Below, piece by piece: positions 30,801 through 40,695 of a stretch of DNA of 64,000 nucleotides (position 1 is its first letter; every line of letters starts with the position of its first letter). A program made the translations under genes and the position numbers. The notes under the pieces were generated by a model that searched no databases, was not told where the DNA came from, and saw only the letters and a list, made by a program, of their open reading frames with translations. The stretch is from Lentimonas sp. CC4 (GTDB lineage: Bacteria > Verrucomicrobiota > Verrucomicrobiia > Opitutales > Coraliomargaritaceae): the NCBI RefSeq assembly GCF_902728235.1, contig NZ_CACVBO010000001.1, forward strand, positions 2,876,001 through 2,940,000. The letters run 5' to 3'.

Positions 30801-32275
30801 TGCTTGCACATATTGACACTCTCGATTTCTCTGAGGCGGATGATACGGGTGCGAGTGTTGGGTTCAGCTTTCGTGATTCCTCGATTTCAACATCAGGTTT
30901 CCAAGATATTTTCTATATACGTCTGATCAAGCAAGGCGGTAGCCTGTTGTTGCAGGCTCGAGTTGATAATGCCAATACGACATTAAATAACTTTGGTGCG
31001 ACTGCGTTGAGCAACTCATTAACGATTCGATCGGTGATCAATCTGGATACTGGCACCGCTGAAGTTTTCTTTGCCTCAGGCGCTGCAGATGAAGTATCTG
31101 CTGGTGTCGTCAATCTAGCGTCACAGGCCAAGGTCTGGGATCAAGTCCGATTGGTGGCGACGGCAAGCGAGTTCACTGGTGCGGATTTCGCTAAGATAAA
31201 TCTAGTTACTATTTCTGAGCTGCCGACGCTATATGCCACGAGTAGTCTACTCGAAGAGTGGAACTTCGAGGGCGCTGCGGACGTCCAACTTCAGGGCGCT
31301 CTTAACAGTGCCGGCACTGCGGCATTCGGTGGTGCGACTGCAAATGCGACTACGAATGGTTCAGGCTTACTTCATATTACTCAGGGGGCCGATGCCACCG
31401 ATAATCTTTATCGAAATGGAGGCAATTTGACTGTCGGCGCACGGTCGTCGGGGATTTACGAAATACAGTTTCGCATAGATACGATCGACTTTTCGGGAGG
31501 TGATCTGGGGGGCTCAAATGTAGCCTTTGGTATGCGTGACTCCTCGATCACAACAGGTGGTTTTCAAGATGTTATACTGATTCGCCTACAAGAAGTAAGT
31601 AGTAAAATACAGTTACAGGCACGTCTGGATAATTCGACGAGCGTGTTGCATACCTTTAGCTCGAATGTGGTGAATGATCTAGTGGTGCGTGTTGTCATCG
31701 ATTTGGATAATGACACTGCAGACATCTATTATGCTTTAGCGAGTGTTGACGAAGTTGCGGTTGCCTCCGATTTGCCTCTGGGATCACTCGCTACGACATG
31801 GGATCTGTTGCGTTTTATCTCGACTACCAACACCACTGATTGGGGGCAGACTGATTACGCGACGGTCGATTACCTACGCGTCTCAAAGGTCGATCTCGGT
31901 AACTACGATGAGTGGTCTTCCGCTGTTACTTGGAGCGGTGAGACTCAAACACATCGTGAGGATGACCCTGATGGCGATGGCGTTAATAACTTCATGGAAT
32001 ATGCATTAGGTGGTAATCCATTGCTTGCAGACTCCCATTCGAACCGTCCGATATTATCAGTCAATGCGGGTGTCCCATATCTTGATTTTCAATTGGGCAC
32101 AGACCCAGTCGATGTGGAGTATCGCGTCGAGCATTCGTATGATCTCGTAGATTGGAGCTCAATAACTCCCACCATTGTGACGGGTATGCCCGGTGATACC
32201 GTTTCGGTTGATATTTCGGACGTTGCGAGTAAGCGTTTTAGCCGACTGACGGTCCGACCTAAGTTGCAACCGTAA
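27899..32275 (+). CDS. Secreted multidomain GH10 endo-xylanase-like protein
   Basis: A 1458-residue exported protein. The signal peptide is followed by a cleavage site after ATAFA (about residue 32). A LamG/concanavalin-like domain (about 35-240) and a cadherin-like repeat (ENQARSISAPGVLQNDYDAD, about 250-340) come first. The GH10-type barrel (about 380-840) has the putative acid/base E624 in WDVINET and the nucleophile E753 in CGTEFEIW, plus RGHTAMWPG. Two ~150-residue repeats (EDWQFDDLVD... and EEWNFEGAADV..., each with FRDSSIS or MRDSSIT and GGFQDV) follow. The end has a calcium-type DPDGDGVNNFMEYALGGNP stretch seen in Verrucomicrobial exoproteins, possibly a secretion or surface-anchoring region. 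The GH10 N-terminal signature ENAMKW is poorly kept (NNALKPKL), so substrate specificity may differ from classical xylanases. Confidence 0.88.
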   Translation: MPVYSSGTPWAYLPRVFTISAFSFFCAATAFAVLPTPKHAWDFTNGSGADSGSIGTTDLIISQASKVADRDGNANAALDFDGINDDAVTSSNNLIYNPHADAGGSGKVSISGWFKMDPSYVGSGTDQLFSIEKKYVLSYADGAFQPYFDGSAGLDSYGEGYNDGAWHHFVMQNDGLQTQFYLDGSLVVSFSEAMSNLDSLSKKSGFGADFRGRARHFEGSLDDLQYFDVILTSAQIRELAGLSTLPPVAQNDIYLIVENQARSISAPGVLQNDYDADGDALVATLVTEPSSGTLTFDADGSFDYTPATDFTGDVSFTYKADESTSSDLYSSNVVTVTLQVVAESQVLTSAEVAQINTDLDLSLSGPLDARALDLAAIVKPQGSGAWRTDAEARIESSRKSDLTVEVVDALGNPIQGATVTVNQSNSAFKFSGSVKAFDVNNGKNNFTGTLTTALWKSRALALFNALGTNNALKPKLDQSNSSASAAVDLINWTEAENIPVRGHTAMWPGTASLADVDDLGFDPTDSTDVDWDQDAYDSLMNHLSPYVRNKVEEYIAARQGGGDLTAARAAVKAAANTEVQNWVSNSPGGLQYYKTPEHRTSSTLTTQTSHAKGWNVYEWDVINETITNTLLMEIIDDPATTAVDEGMQCMAQWMNTARAAMDAWNPSAKLLINDYQIISAKSSSLVPDSNGTSYATRSTILKERLDQVINDGGALESIGFQSRFKFEHPDPTTLYSRLVDFGNEYNLPMCGTEFEIWDGGRLDDASNKNFTEFERAQMTEEILTTYFSHPLVYGLTVWSFAGDPSEPQFMMGYDGSLNLNALAWYYLHRIRYTSQNVSDVSDANGAATLRGFHGEYDVSVSYAGSTGHALTTTLTADGTIQVQLSDVSLAPFEPTANGITLEDWQFDDLVDTQLKDTHNAASNTAFNGFTPNIVTDGDGSIVVTSGSDQYKTSGSLSIGSRTTGRYELLAHIDTLDFSEADDTGASVGFSFRDSSISTSGFQDIFYIRLIKQGGSLLLQARVDNANTTLNNFGATALSNSLTIRSVINLDTGTAEVFFASGAADEVSAGVVNLASQAKVWDQVRLVATASEFTGADFAKINLVTISELPTLYATSSLLEEWNFEGAADVQLQGALNSAGTAAFGGATANATTNGSGLLHITQGADATDNLYRNGGNLTVGARSSGIYEIQFRIDTIDFSGGDLGGSNVAFGMRDSSITTGGFQDVILIRLQEVSSKIQLQARLDNSTSVLHTFSSNVVNDLVVRVVIDLDNDTADIYYALASVDEVAVASDLPLGSLATTWDLLRFISTTNTTDWGQTDYATVDYLRVSKVDLGNYDEWSSAVTWSGETQTHREDDPDGDGVNNFMEYALGGNPLLADSHSNRPILSVNAGVPYLDFQLGTDPVDVEYRVEHSYDLVDWSSITPTIVTGMPGDTVSVDISDVASKRFSRLTVRPKLQP

Positions 32276-32297
32276 CAGGATGAGCCATCGCTTGGGG

Positions 32298-32492
32298 CTC
32301 TGTCGTTGCCAGCCCAGCCAGTCGTCCGCCGGTTCATGTTGCCCGAAAGTTATAACCGCCAGTGATGCCATCGATGGCGAGGCACCCGTCGGCGAAGTAG
32401 AGGTTCGGGATGCGCTTACTCTCAATGCGTTTGAAGTTAATTGCCTTTAGACTGTCACCTCTGCAGGTGACGAACTCGTCTTTCTTGCGGGC
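32298..32492 (-). pseudogene. Remnant of the 3' end of a BaiN/HI0933-like flavoprotein gene
   Basis: Translated on the minus strand it reads KDEFVTCRGDSLKAIN ... YFADGCLAIDGITGGYNF, then RAT, a stop (TGA at 32336-32334) and TGGRLAGLATTE. The intact gene at 33218-34507 ends KDEFVTCGGVRLKEVD ... YFAGECLDIDGITGGFNF, QAAW, TGGRLAGLAMTE. The stop replaces the tryptophan codon TGG. It is therefore a decayed second copy of the last ~65 codons, in the same orientation, on the far side of the vapBC remnant. Confidence 0.88.
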
Positions 32493-32508
32493 GTTTACAT
32501 TCATTTGA

Positions 32509-32933
32509 CTACAGCAAGCCCTTTTCACGCTGCTCCATTAACCACTCACCGGGGGTTCGAATGGCAATGCCATAGAATTGGGGTCCTAGTCTATCATGGA
32601 AGTCGGTTCGGTCTAGAGTGAGTAGTGCATCTGGCTTACATGCCAGTGCGCTGATCAAGACGGGGCGATCCTTAGCTTTTTCAAATACAATGATGTCGTC
32701 TGCGGTGAGGGCATTGAGTTGCCAGACTCAATGAGTCTATCTAAGCGTTTTTCGAAGTAAACCTGAGCATTTTCGCCAAGTTTGCTCAAGTTGCGGAAAG
32801 TTTCTTCTCAGCAGTAGTGGGCGCTGATGAGGTTCCAGTCATCATCAATCGCGATTCGAGAATGAAACGACTGGCTCCTTTGTCCGAGCCCACAGGCTGA
32901 AAGAAGCACACTTGTGTCCAGAATGAGATCCAC
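32509..32933 (-). pseudogene. Inactivated PIN-domain (VapC-like) toxin gene
   Basis: Starting at GTG 32933, which overlaps the antitoxin stop by one base, the frame encodes VDLILDTSVLLSACGLG and runs to LISAHYC, then meets TGA. It stays in phase past the stop (EETFRNLSKLGENAQVYFEKR), but after LDRLIESG a frameshift is needed to continue (WQLNALTADDIIVFEKAKDR, VLISALACKPDALLTLDRTD, EWLMEQREKGLL, stop). The first aspartate (LDTSVL) and the C-terminal TLDRTDF are the usual PIN-domain acidic positions. One in-frame stop and one frameshift make an active toxin unlikely. Confidence 0.85.
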
Positions 32934-33178
32934 TACTTGCGTTTCTGAGTGCTGCGAAAAGCAGTCATTTCTTTTTCGTCTTCTTTGATCCAGCTCCGAA
33001 GCGTTGATTTTGGAATGTCTCGAACGGGAATTGCGGCGGCTGGCTCCAGGTAGAGTTTTCCGTCGCGCTCTTCAACCAGAAGCATGGGATTCTGTAATTG
33101 GTCGACTCCGAGGCGTTTCCGCATCTCAGGTGGTATTGTAACGGTGCCGCGCTTGCTGATAGGAATTGCTATGGCCAT
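32933..33178 (-). CDS. AbrB-fold antitoxin (VapB-like)
   Basis: An 81-residue protein with the swapped-hairpin AbrB/SpoVT motif at its start: MAIAIPISKRGTVTIPPEMR and KRLGVDQLQNPMLLVEERDG. The C-terminal tail (LRSWIKEDEKEMTAFRSTQKRK) would wrap a PIN toxin. I chose ATG 33178; an ATG at 33199 adds seven residues unlike the family. The stop overlaps the toxin start. Since the toxin gene is broken, this antitoxin now seems an orphan, and may only autoregulate or counter related toxins elsewhere. Confidence 0.85.
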   Translation of the reverse strand: MAIAIPISKRGTVTIPPEMRKRLGVDQLQNPMLLVEERDGKLYLEPAAAIPVRDIPKSTLRSWIKEDEKEMTAFRSTQKRK

Positions 33179-33217
33179 GCTGCAATACTGAAAAGTCAAG
33201 ACGTTCAGGCTTCAATG

Positions 33218-34507
33218 CTATTCAGTCATGGCGAGTCCCGCAAGGCGTCCACCGGTCCAAGCGGCTTGAAAGTTAAAGCCCCCTGTGATGCCGTCGATGT
33301 CGAGGCACTCGCCGGCGAAGTAAAGGCCGGGCACTTTACGGCTCTCCATGGTGCGGAAGTCGACTTCTTTGAGGCGCACGCCCCCGCAGGTGACGAATTC
33401 ATCTTTGTTGGTCGTCTTGCCTTGAATGCTAAATTTTGCGGCGATCAGTTCGGTGATGAGCTTCGATTCAATCTTTTTAGAGAGCTGTGACCATGGGGTG
33501 TCTTCGGCGATGCCGGCGGATTCGACGATGCGCTCCCAGAGGCGGCGGGGGATGGCTTCAAATACCTTACTACGCACTAGTGTGCGGCCGTTGTGCTTGC
33601 GCAGCTTGTCGAATTGTTCGCGCACTTGGTTTTCAGTTTGGTCACCAAGCCAATTGATTGCGATGTCGAAATGATACTTCTGCTCCTGTAGGCTGCGTGC
33701 CTCCCATGCGGAGAGTCGGAGGATCGCGGGGCCGCTGAAGCCGCGGTGTGTGATGAGAATGGGGCCGGTTTGCGGTTTGGCCTTTTTTTTCTTCGTTGCT
33801 CCGTTGTCGGTGACGACTGAGACGCTGGCATTTTGCACGGACAGACCTGAAAGGCCGTGCGTGCGACTGTCGGCGACGTTGAAGGCAAAGAGGGAGGGTG
33901 CGAGTGGTTCAATCGTATGGCCGAGAGCTTCGATTGCGCGGGTGAGTGGTGAGGCCTTGAGTGAACCGGTGGCGATGCACACGCTTTCAGCCGACACTTG
34001 CGTGTCGTCTGAAAAGTGAAGAGTGAAGAGGGGCGAGTGAGATGTGGACTTTTCCTCAAGGCTCAAGGACTTGAGGCCCACTCCTTTGCGGAGCTGCACT
34101 CCGGCTTTGCGAGCTGCTTCATGGAAACAATCGATGATTGTTTGTGAGTCGTCGGTGTCGGGAAACATGCGGCCGTCGCCTTCGGTCTTGAGGGTGACGC
34201 CTCGCTCGGCGAACCAGTGGATGGTGTCTTGCGGTTGCCAGCGGTGAAAGGCGCCGCGTAGTTCGCGGGCGCCGCGTGGGTAGTGGGTGGCTAATTTCGC
34301 TGGGTCGAAGCAACTATGAGTGACGTTGCAACGGCCACCGCCAGAGATCTTAACCTTACTGAGTGTTTGCTGGCTGCGCTCGTAAATTGTGACCTGAGCT
34401 GTAGGGTCGGCCTCGGCCGCTGTAATCGCGGCAAAGAAACCGCCTGCGCCACCGCCGATGATGGCGATATGCTTGGGTGTGTGAGATGCGTCGTTGGAGG
34501 TCGTCAT
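33218..34507 (-). CDS. BaiN/HI0933-family FAD-dependent oxidoreductase
   Basis: A 429-residue flavoprotein. The N-terminal FAD fold is IAIIGGGAGGFFAAITAAEAD and continues with SGGGRCNVTHSCFDP, a family hallmark. The middle includes VSAESVCIATGSLK and THRGFSGPAILRLSAWEA. The C-terminal FAD-binding part has GLYFAGECLDIDGITGG and FNFQAAWTGGRLAGLAM. Relatives include HI0933/YhiN and BaiN; most have no defined substrate. Its 3' end was partly duplicated downstream across the vapBC remnant. Confidence 0.92.
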   Translation of the reverse strand: MTTSNDASHTPKHIAIIGGGAGGFFAAITAAEADPTAQVTIYERSQQTLSKVKISGGGRCNVTHSCFDPAKLATHYPRGARELRGAFHRWQPQDTIHWFAERGVTLKTEGDGRMFPDTDDSQTIIDCFHEAARKAGVQLRKGVGLKSLSLEEKSTSHSPLFTLHFSDDTQVSAESVCIATGSLKASPLTRAIEALGHTIEPLAPSLFAFNVADSRTHGLSGLSVQNASVSVVTDNGATKKKKAKPQTGPILITHRGFSGPAILRLSAWEARSLQEQKYHFDIAINWLGDQTENQVREQFDKLRKHNGRTLVRSKVFEAIPRRLWERIVESAGIAEDTPWSQLSKKIESKLITELIAAKFSIQGKTTNKDEFVTCGGVRLKEVDFRTMESRKVPGLYFAGECLDIDGITGGFNFQAAWTGGRLAGLAMTE

Positions 34508-34661
34508 AGCGATCTCCTAGCCTTGGCGTATGGCTGAGTGGCAGACAATACTAGAATGTCGGATTATGACGGTGGCAGCTTCCTTGAAGTAACTGACCGC
34601 CTGTGGCCGCACGCGACCACTAGCGAAATCGGTCAGGCTGCGAAAGCAACCTAACTACGAA

Positions 34662-35372
34662 TCACAGTGGCTTGCATCCTTTTTTCGCTTCGACGGCGGC
34701 GAGGATCATTTCTACGACGGCTTCGTCGCTGTAGTGATCTGTGTTGATGACGAGATCGTATTGTGTGGGGTCATCGATCTCGGAATTGAAGTGGTGCTTC
34801 ATATAGCGATGGCGCGCGTGGTCTTCGTCTTTGATGTAGTGCTTCGCGTCATCGACTGATTTGCCATATACAGTTACCATTTGTTGCATGCGTCGGGCAT
34901 GACTGCCGACGAAACGAACACGTGTGACATTTGAGAGACCTTCGGCGATTTTGTTGCCTCCACGCCCGACGAGGATGCAATGGCCAACGCTGCAGAGTCG
35001 CATCATGGTTTGCGTGGTGTGCTCAAAGAGTGTCCAGAGTGAGGGGTGGCGGCCTAAGATCTCGTTTACGGTGCTGCTGTATTCGTTGACCGTGTCTTCT
35101 GGCATGAACTTTGCCAAACTTTTGGGGAGGTCGTGGTCCTCGAGCACTTTCTCGACTAAGGTTTCGTCGAAAAAAGTCCATGGCACGGCATCTTTGGGTG
35201 AGTCTGCGCGTAATCGATTTTTGAGCTTTTTACCGATACTGCGGCCGCGTGCACCAGACTGGCGTGAGATGGTGATGGCTGAGGGGACGTGGGTATCTTT
35301 GGGGATGGGGTGCTCTTGCACTAGTGCTGCAACATAGCTGCAGCACTCGTTGAATGTGGCTGTATCACTCAT
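34662..35372 (-). CDS. Cytidylate kinase-like family protein
   Basis: The 236-residue protein resembles the cytidylate-kinase-like P-loop family (Cmk2/AAK_26): AITISRQSGARGRSIGKKL replaces a standard Walker A, as in that family. WTFFDETLVEKVLED, then CILVGRGGNKIA and VRFVGSHARRMQQM are conserved family features. C-terminal DLVINTDHYSDEAVVEMI closes the fold. The true substrate of this family is not settled and may not be CMP. No neighbours suggest a pathway. Single gene, leftward. Confidence 0.83.
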   Translation of the reverse strand: MSDTATFNECCSYVAALVQEHPIPKDTHVPSAITISRQSGARGRSIGKKLKNRLRADSPKDAVPWTFFDETLVEKVLEDHDLPKSLAKFMPEDTVNEYSSTVNEILGRHPSLWTLFEHTTQTMMRLCSVGHCILVGRGGNKIAEGLSNVTRVRFVGSHARRMQQMVTVYGKSVDDAKHYIKDEDHARHRYMKHHFNSEIDDPTQYDLVINTDHYSDEAVVEMILAAVEAKKGCKPL

Positions 35373-35521
35373 GTCTTTTCTTTCTATTTTGGGGTTATTT
35401 TAGCAGACAGCCCCCAAGCTTGAGAGCTTGTAAATACAATAAACGGTTGGCCGAGTTTTGCAATCCTGATTTACGAGTGACCTTTCAAGTGGAGCGCGCG
35501 AGACTCGGTTTGTCCTGTTGC

Positions 35522-37435
35522 CTAGGAGGTCGGGAGTTCCTTAAAGAGCGCGTCTTTTTCAGAGTCAGTTAGGTCACTCGCCTTTATGGCTGCCCGTGCT
35601 GCATCTGGATCCTCTGATTGCCATCGTTGGATGACTCGTTTCGACTCTCTTTGACGAATTTCCTCGGTGCCAATGGTTGCTGACCATTTGAAGGCAGCTT
35701 CAGGTTCTGAAGTCGTCACTTTACGAACGAGGTTTGTGACTGCCATATCTCGACTCGTGCCATTTTCCAGCTCGGATATCCAGACCGTGGCTGCGTAGGT
35801 ATCATGCTCTAGCCATTCCCATGAAACTTGATTAATCGCTGCTCTACTAGCATCCTCATCTTCTATTTGGACTGCCCATGTGGAGGCTGCACCGGGATCT
35901 TTGCTAGCCCAGCTTTGGGCGATGTTTTTGCTATGCTCTCGTTGAAGTTCCACGCTTTGAGTGTCGAGGTAATCGACCAGAGCGGATGGATCTTTGAATG
36001 CCCAGGTGCTCAGCACTTTGTTCAATGCGCTCGCGGATGCATCGGAGGGTTCAAGCGAATGAACCCAGTCAAGTGCAACTTGCGGCTCGTCACGTGCTAA
36101 ATGTGAACTGATGGATTTAATCAGTAGTGTTTTCTCTTGGCCGTCAGCCAAGCTCAGTATTCTATTTTTGGCTGCATCGATGCTATTGCTGGTTAAGGCA
36201 TTGATCGCATGTCTGACGGCATCATTACGCTCATCGCTTGGGGGGAGGGCGCTAGCCCATTCTAGGGCTTCGATGGGTGCGCTTTTTGACCACTCCTTGA
36301 CTAGTGAGTTGACTGATTTTTCATACGCGCGACCGTAAGGCATATTATCGATTAAGGCAATCGCTTCTGCCGGAGAACTGAGCGCAAGTTCATTGATGAT
36401 CGATTGAATGGCATTGTCGAATTGTCGACCTTGTAAATGCTGCTGAGTATAGGCTAAGGCGGTTGCGGGTGATACCTTCGTGATTGAATAAATAGAATTC
36501 GCAATAAGGTCGGTCTTGAGTGATCCTTCAGGCGTTTGTTCTAGATAATCAAGGGCTGCATCGATGTCTGCTACAATCCATTGGCCAAGAACCGTGCTGA
36601 GCACTTCCTTACGGTCGTCGGCATCTTTAAGTGACGATGCGATCGCGGCAGATTGAGGCAGATCTTGCTGAATCAGCGCGATGCTGAACCCTTGTCGTGC
36701 ATTGTTACGCGTCGTCCCTGGTTTGAGGCTTTCCAATGCTGCAAGAGCGCCTCCTACATCGTTCTTCGCCCAATTCATGAAGACGGAGGTATAGGCCCAA
36801 TCATCTCGAGAAGTAGGACTCTCTGTTAAGATATCGAACGCTTGCTGTGGGTGATTCATCGATAGTCCATGTAGGAGTGATATCTTTGCTGACCTGCGAT
36901 CTTCTTGATTCTGAATGCCTTCAATTGCTGTCAATGCCGCTTCGGGATCCGACTGTCCCCATTCTAAAAACAGCACCATCCCGAGATTTGACTTTTGAAG
37001 TGGATCAGTCAGCGACTGGCAATAGGCATGAGCACTTTCGGGGTCGATCGCGACCCATGCGTTCATAATTTGGAATGGCAAAAAATAATCATTCGGGTTC
37101 CGAGATTCTCTCAATCCGATAGAACTGATTGCCTCGCGTAATTCTGTTACGCCCATAGAGTCAATTACCTGAAGCGCTTTGATCGTTCCTTGCAGCGTCT
37201 TGAGTTCTCTAAACTCATGGAAGCGTTCTAATTGTTCCTCAGGGGAGAGTTTGGTTGTATTAGCTGAAGGGAGGTTCTGTTCCTGTTGCTGATCGTTTAT
37301 TCGATTCAGTTCTGTGTGTGATCGATCTGATTGTGGATCGGTTGCTCCTTCATTCGGATTGCCGCGAAGGAACCACCCCAACGCAAAGGATGACAGAATT
37401 AGAATCGGAAATAGGTATCTCATGGTAATAGGCAC
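35522..37435 (-). CDS. Exported or membrane-anchored helical-repeat protein
   Basis: A 637-residue protein, beginning with a hydrophobic segment (MRYLFPILILSSFALGWFLRG, preceded by MPIT; ATG 37423 is an alternative start). After a polar linker the rest is built from about 14 imperfect units of ~35 residues with the pattern W-x(3)-DP-x-AAL-x-W ... A (for example WAKNDVGGALAALESL, WASKDPGAASTWAVQ, WQSEDPDAARAAI). This looks like an alpha-solenoid of TPR/HEAT type, acting in the periplasm or at the membrane as a binding scaffold. Partners are unknown. Proteins of this style are frequent in Verrucomicrobiota and Planctomycetota, but I cannot name a family. Confidence 0.8.
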   Translation of the reverse strand: MPITMRYLFPILILSSFALGWFLRGNPNEGATDPQSDRSHTELNRINDQQQEQNLPSANTTKLSPEEQLERFHEFRELKTLQGTIKALQVIDSMGVTELREAISSIGLRESRNPNDYFLPFQIMNAWVAIDPESAHAYCQSLTDPLQKSNLGMVLFLEWGQSDPEAALTAIEGIQNQEDRRSAKISLLHGLSMNHPQQAFDILTESPTSRDDWAYTSVFMNWAKNDVGGALAALESLKPGTTRNNARQGFSIALIQQDLPQSAAIASSLKDADDRKEVLSTVLGQWIVADIDAALDYLEQTPEGSLKTDLIANSIYSITKVSPATALAYTQQHLQGRQFDNAIQSIINELALSSPAEAIALIDNMPYGRAYEKSVNSLVKEWSKSAPIEALEWASALPPSDERNDAVRHAINALTSNSIDAAKNRILSLADGQEKTLLIKSISSHLARDEPQVALDWVHSLEPSDASASALNKVLSTWAFKDPSALVDYLDTQSVELQREHSKNIAQSWASKDPGAASTWAVQIEDEDASRAAINQVSWEWLEHDTYAATVWISELENGTSRDMAVTNLVRKVTTSEPEAAFKWSATIGTEEIRQRESKRVIQRWQSEDPDAARAAIKASDLTDSEKDALFKELPTS

Positions 37436-37561
37436 TGAACTAGCAGCTTAGTGCTGTTTGGTTCAATCTTATTTTATTATCGTTATTGAAAGCAGAGATT
37501 CTACGAATATTCCTTCAACGATCCTAATTTCACGCAAGTTGCGGTTTGCTTCCTAGAGGCC

Positions 37562-38473
37562 TTACAGCTGTTGCAAGATGGTGCTATACGGCAATAGCGC
37601 CCACTGCTTAACTTTGAAATCGAAAGGTGGGTTCTTATAGACTGCTTCGAAGTCCGCCCATTGCTCTGCGTGCAGTCGCGCCATGCGAGATGAGACTTCT
37701 CGCATATTAATATCGATATTAAGCGGCGTTGTTTTCTGCAGTTCTTCGTGAGTTAGGTATTTTTTGAAATACGGCTGCCACTGTGAGCGTGGCATGCTTC
37801 GAAACATTTTTTTATATGAAGCTGCACTCGGGGCAGTGAAGCTTGCAGGTGGGATGCCACGGCATGCGTTTATTTCGTAGGCGATCAGCATTTCCGTTTG
37901 GTTGGTGGGTTGCCAATGACCCTGGCCTAACAAATTGTCTCCGCTCCAGCTAGTTACGCGCAAAATATCAAGATTCCAAGAGGCAAGACCTGCGGCAATT
38001 ACAAGCCCCGTTATGGTGAGGGCGATACTACTGCGCCTGCGTGTGATGAATTGATACGACTTAATTAAAGCAGCGACAGACAGCGCGACAGAAAGAACAA
38101 AGGGGAGATACCAACTGAGCGGCTCCAGCTTCGGCCATTGCTGATAAATATGGGCGTAACCATAGGTTAAGCCTGCGGAAACGAGGAACAGCAGCGCTAT
38201 GGCGCAGGTAAGCGCGATACGTCTTAGTATCGATGCTCGCCGTGCACGCTTTTTTTCAGGGCTATATGCATCTTCTAGGATGTCATCGATACGGATTTTA
38301 TCCGCGTTCGTGGATACGTATGTCCTAGAAACTTCAGTATGCTGTAGCGTTAAAGGGGCATTTGGCTTTTCTGGTTCTGCATTCGCCTTTCGAGCCTGCT
38401 CCTCTGCTGCGAGTTGCTCGGGAGCACGAGACAACTTCATTTTGGGGCGCTTGTTTTCTTCGGGCATCGCCAC
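37562..38473 (-). CDS. Hypothetical protein with four membrane segments
   Basis: A 303-residue protein not recognised by me. Residues 1-75 are charged and cytoplasmic-looking (KRPKMKLSRAPEQLAAEEQ), then four hydrophobic segments run from ~85 to ~175 (IALTCAIALLFLVSAGLTYG, YLPFVLSVALSVAALIKSY, IALTITGLVIAAGLASW as clear ones). The C-terminal ~125 residues are soluble (HWQPTNQTEMLIAYEINACRG to PYSTILQQL). The start may be ATG 38473 or 38467. It lies downstream of the ABC-F gene on the same strand, with 44 bases between. Confidence 0.72.
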   Translation of the reverse strand: MAMPEENKRPKMKLSRAPEQLAAEEQARKANAEPEKPNAPLTLQHTEVSRTYVSTNADKIRIDDILEDAYSPEKKRARRASILRRIALTCAIALLFLVSAGLTYGYAHIYQQWPKLEPLSWYLPFVLSVALSVAALIKSYQFITRRRSSIALTITGLVIAAGLASWNLDILRVTSWSGDNLLGQGHWQPTNQTEMLIAYEINACRGIPPASFTAPSAASYKKMFRSMPRSQWQPYFKKYLTHEELQKTTPLNIDINMREVSSRMARLHAEQWADFEAVYKNPPFDFKVKQWALLPYSTILQQL

Positions 38474-38517
38474 ATAATCAAATTACTTTAATTTTTGAGC
38501 AAGGATTAGTTTTTACA

Positions 38518-40419
<1,902 letters not shown>

Positions 40420-40633
40420 TATGAGTGAGGAGTGAGAGTGATGAGTGAGAGTGTGATGAATGCGAATCGGAAGCGTCCGATAAACATACAGGAGTTAGAA
40501 GTGAGGAGTCAGAAGTTAGTCTTTGGTGATGAAGTGCTTGAAATATCGCCAGTCACGTCAATTTTGCGAAGGACAAAAGCTACAGAGAGCATTGATACTC
40601 AGCTTCTAACTGCTCTTTTAAGAGATAAACAGA

Positions 40634-40667
40634 ATCGCCACAATCGAGACAAGCCGATTGTGGCGAT
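40634..40667 (-). terminator. Hairpin downstream of galM
   Basis: A perfect 13-bp stem (ATCGCCACAATCG / CGATTGTGGCGAT) with an 8-base loop. On the minus strand it is followed by TCTGTTT, a weak U-tract. It lies 28 bases after the galM stop. Bases 40519-40539 to its left match 52425-52445 at 20 of 21 positions, part of a short dispersed repeat. Confidence 0.7.
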
Positions 40668-40695
40668 ATTAAAGGTGTTGTTTCGCTGCCGTTGC

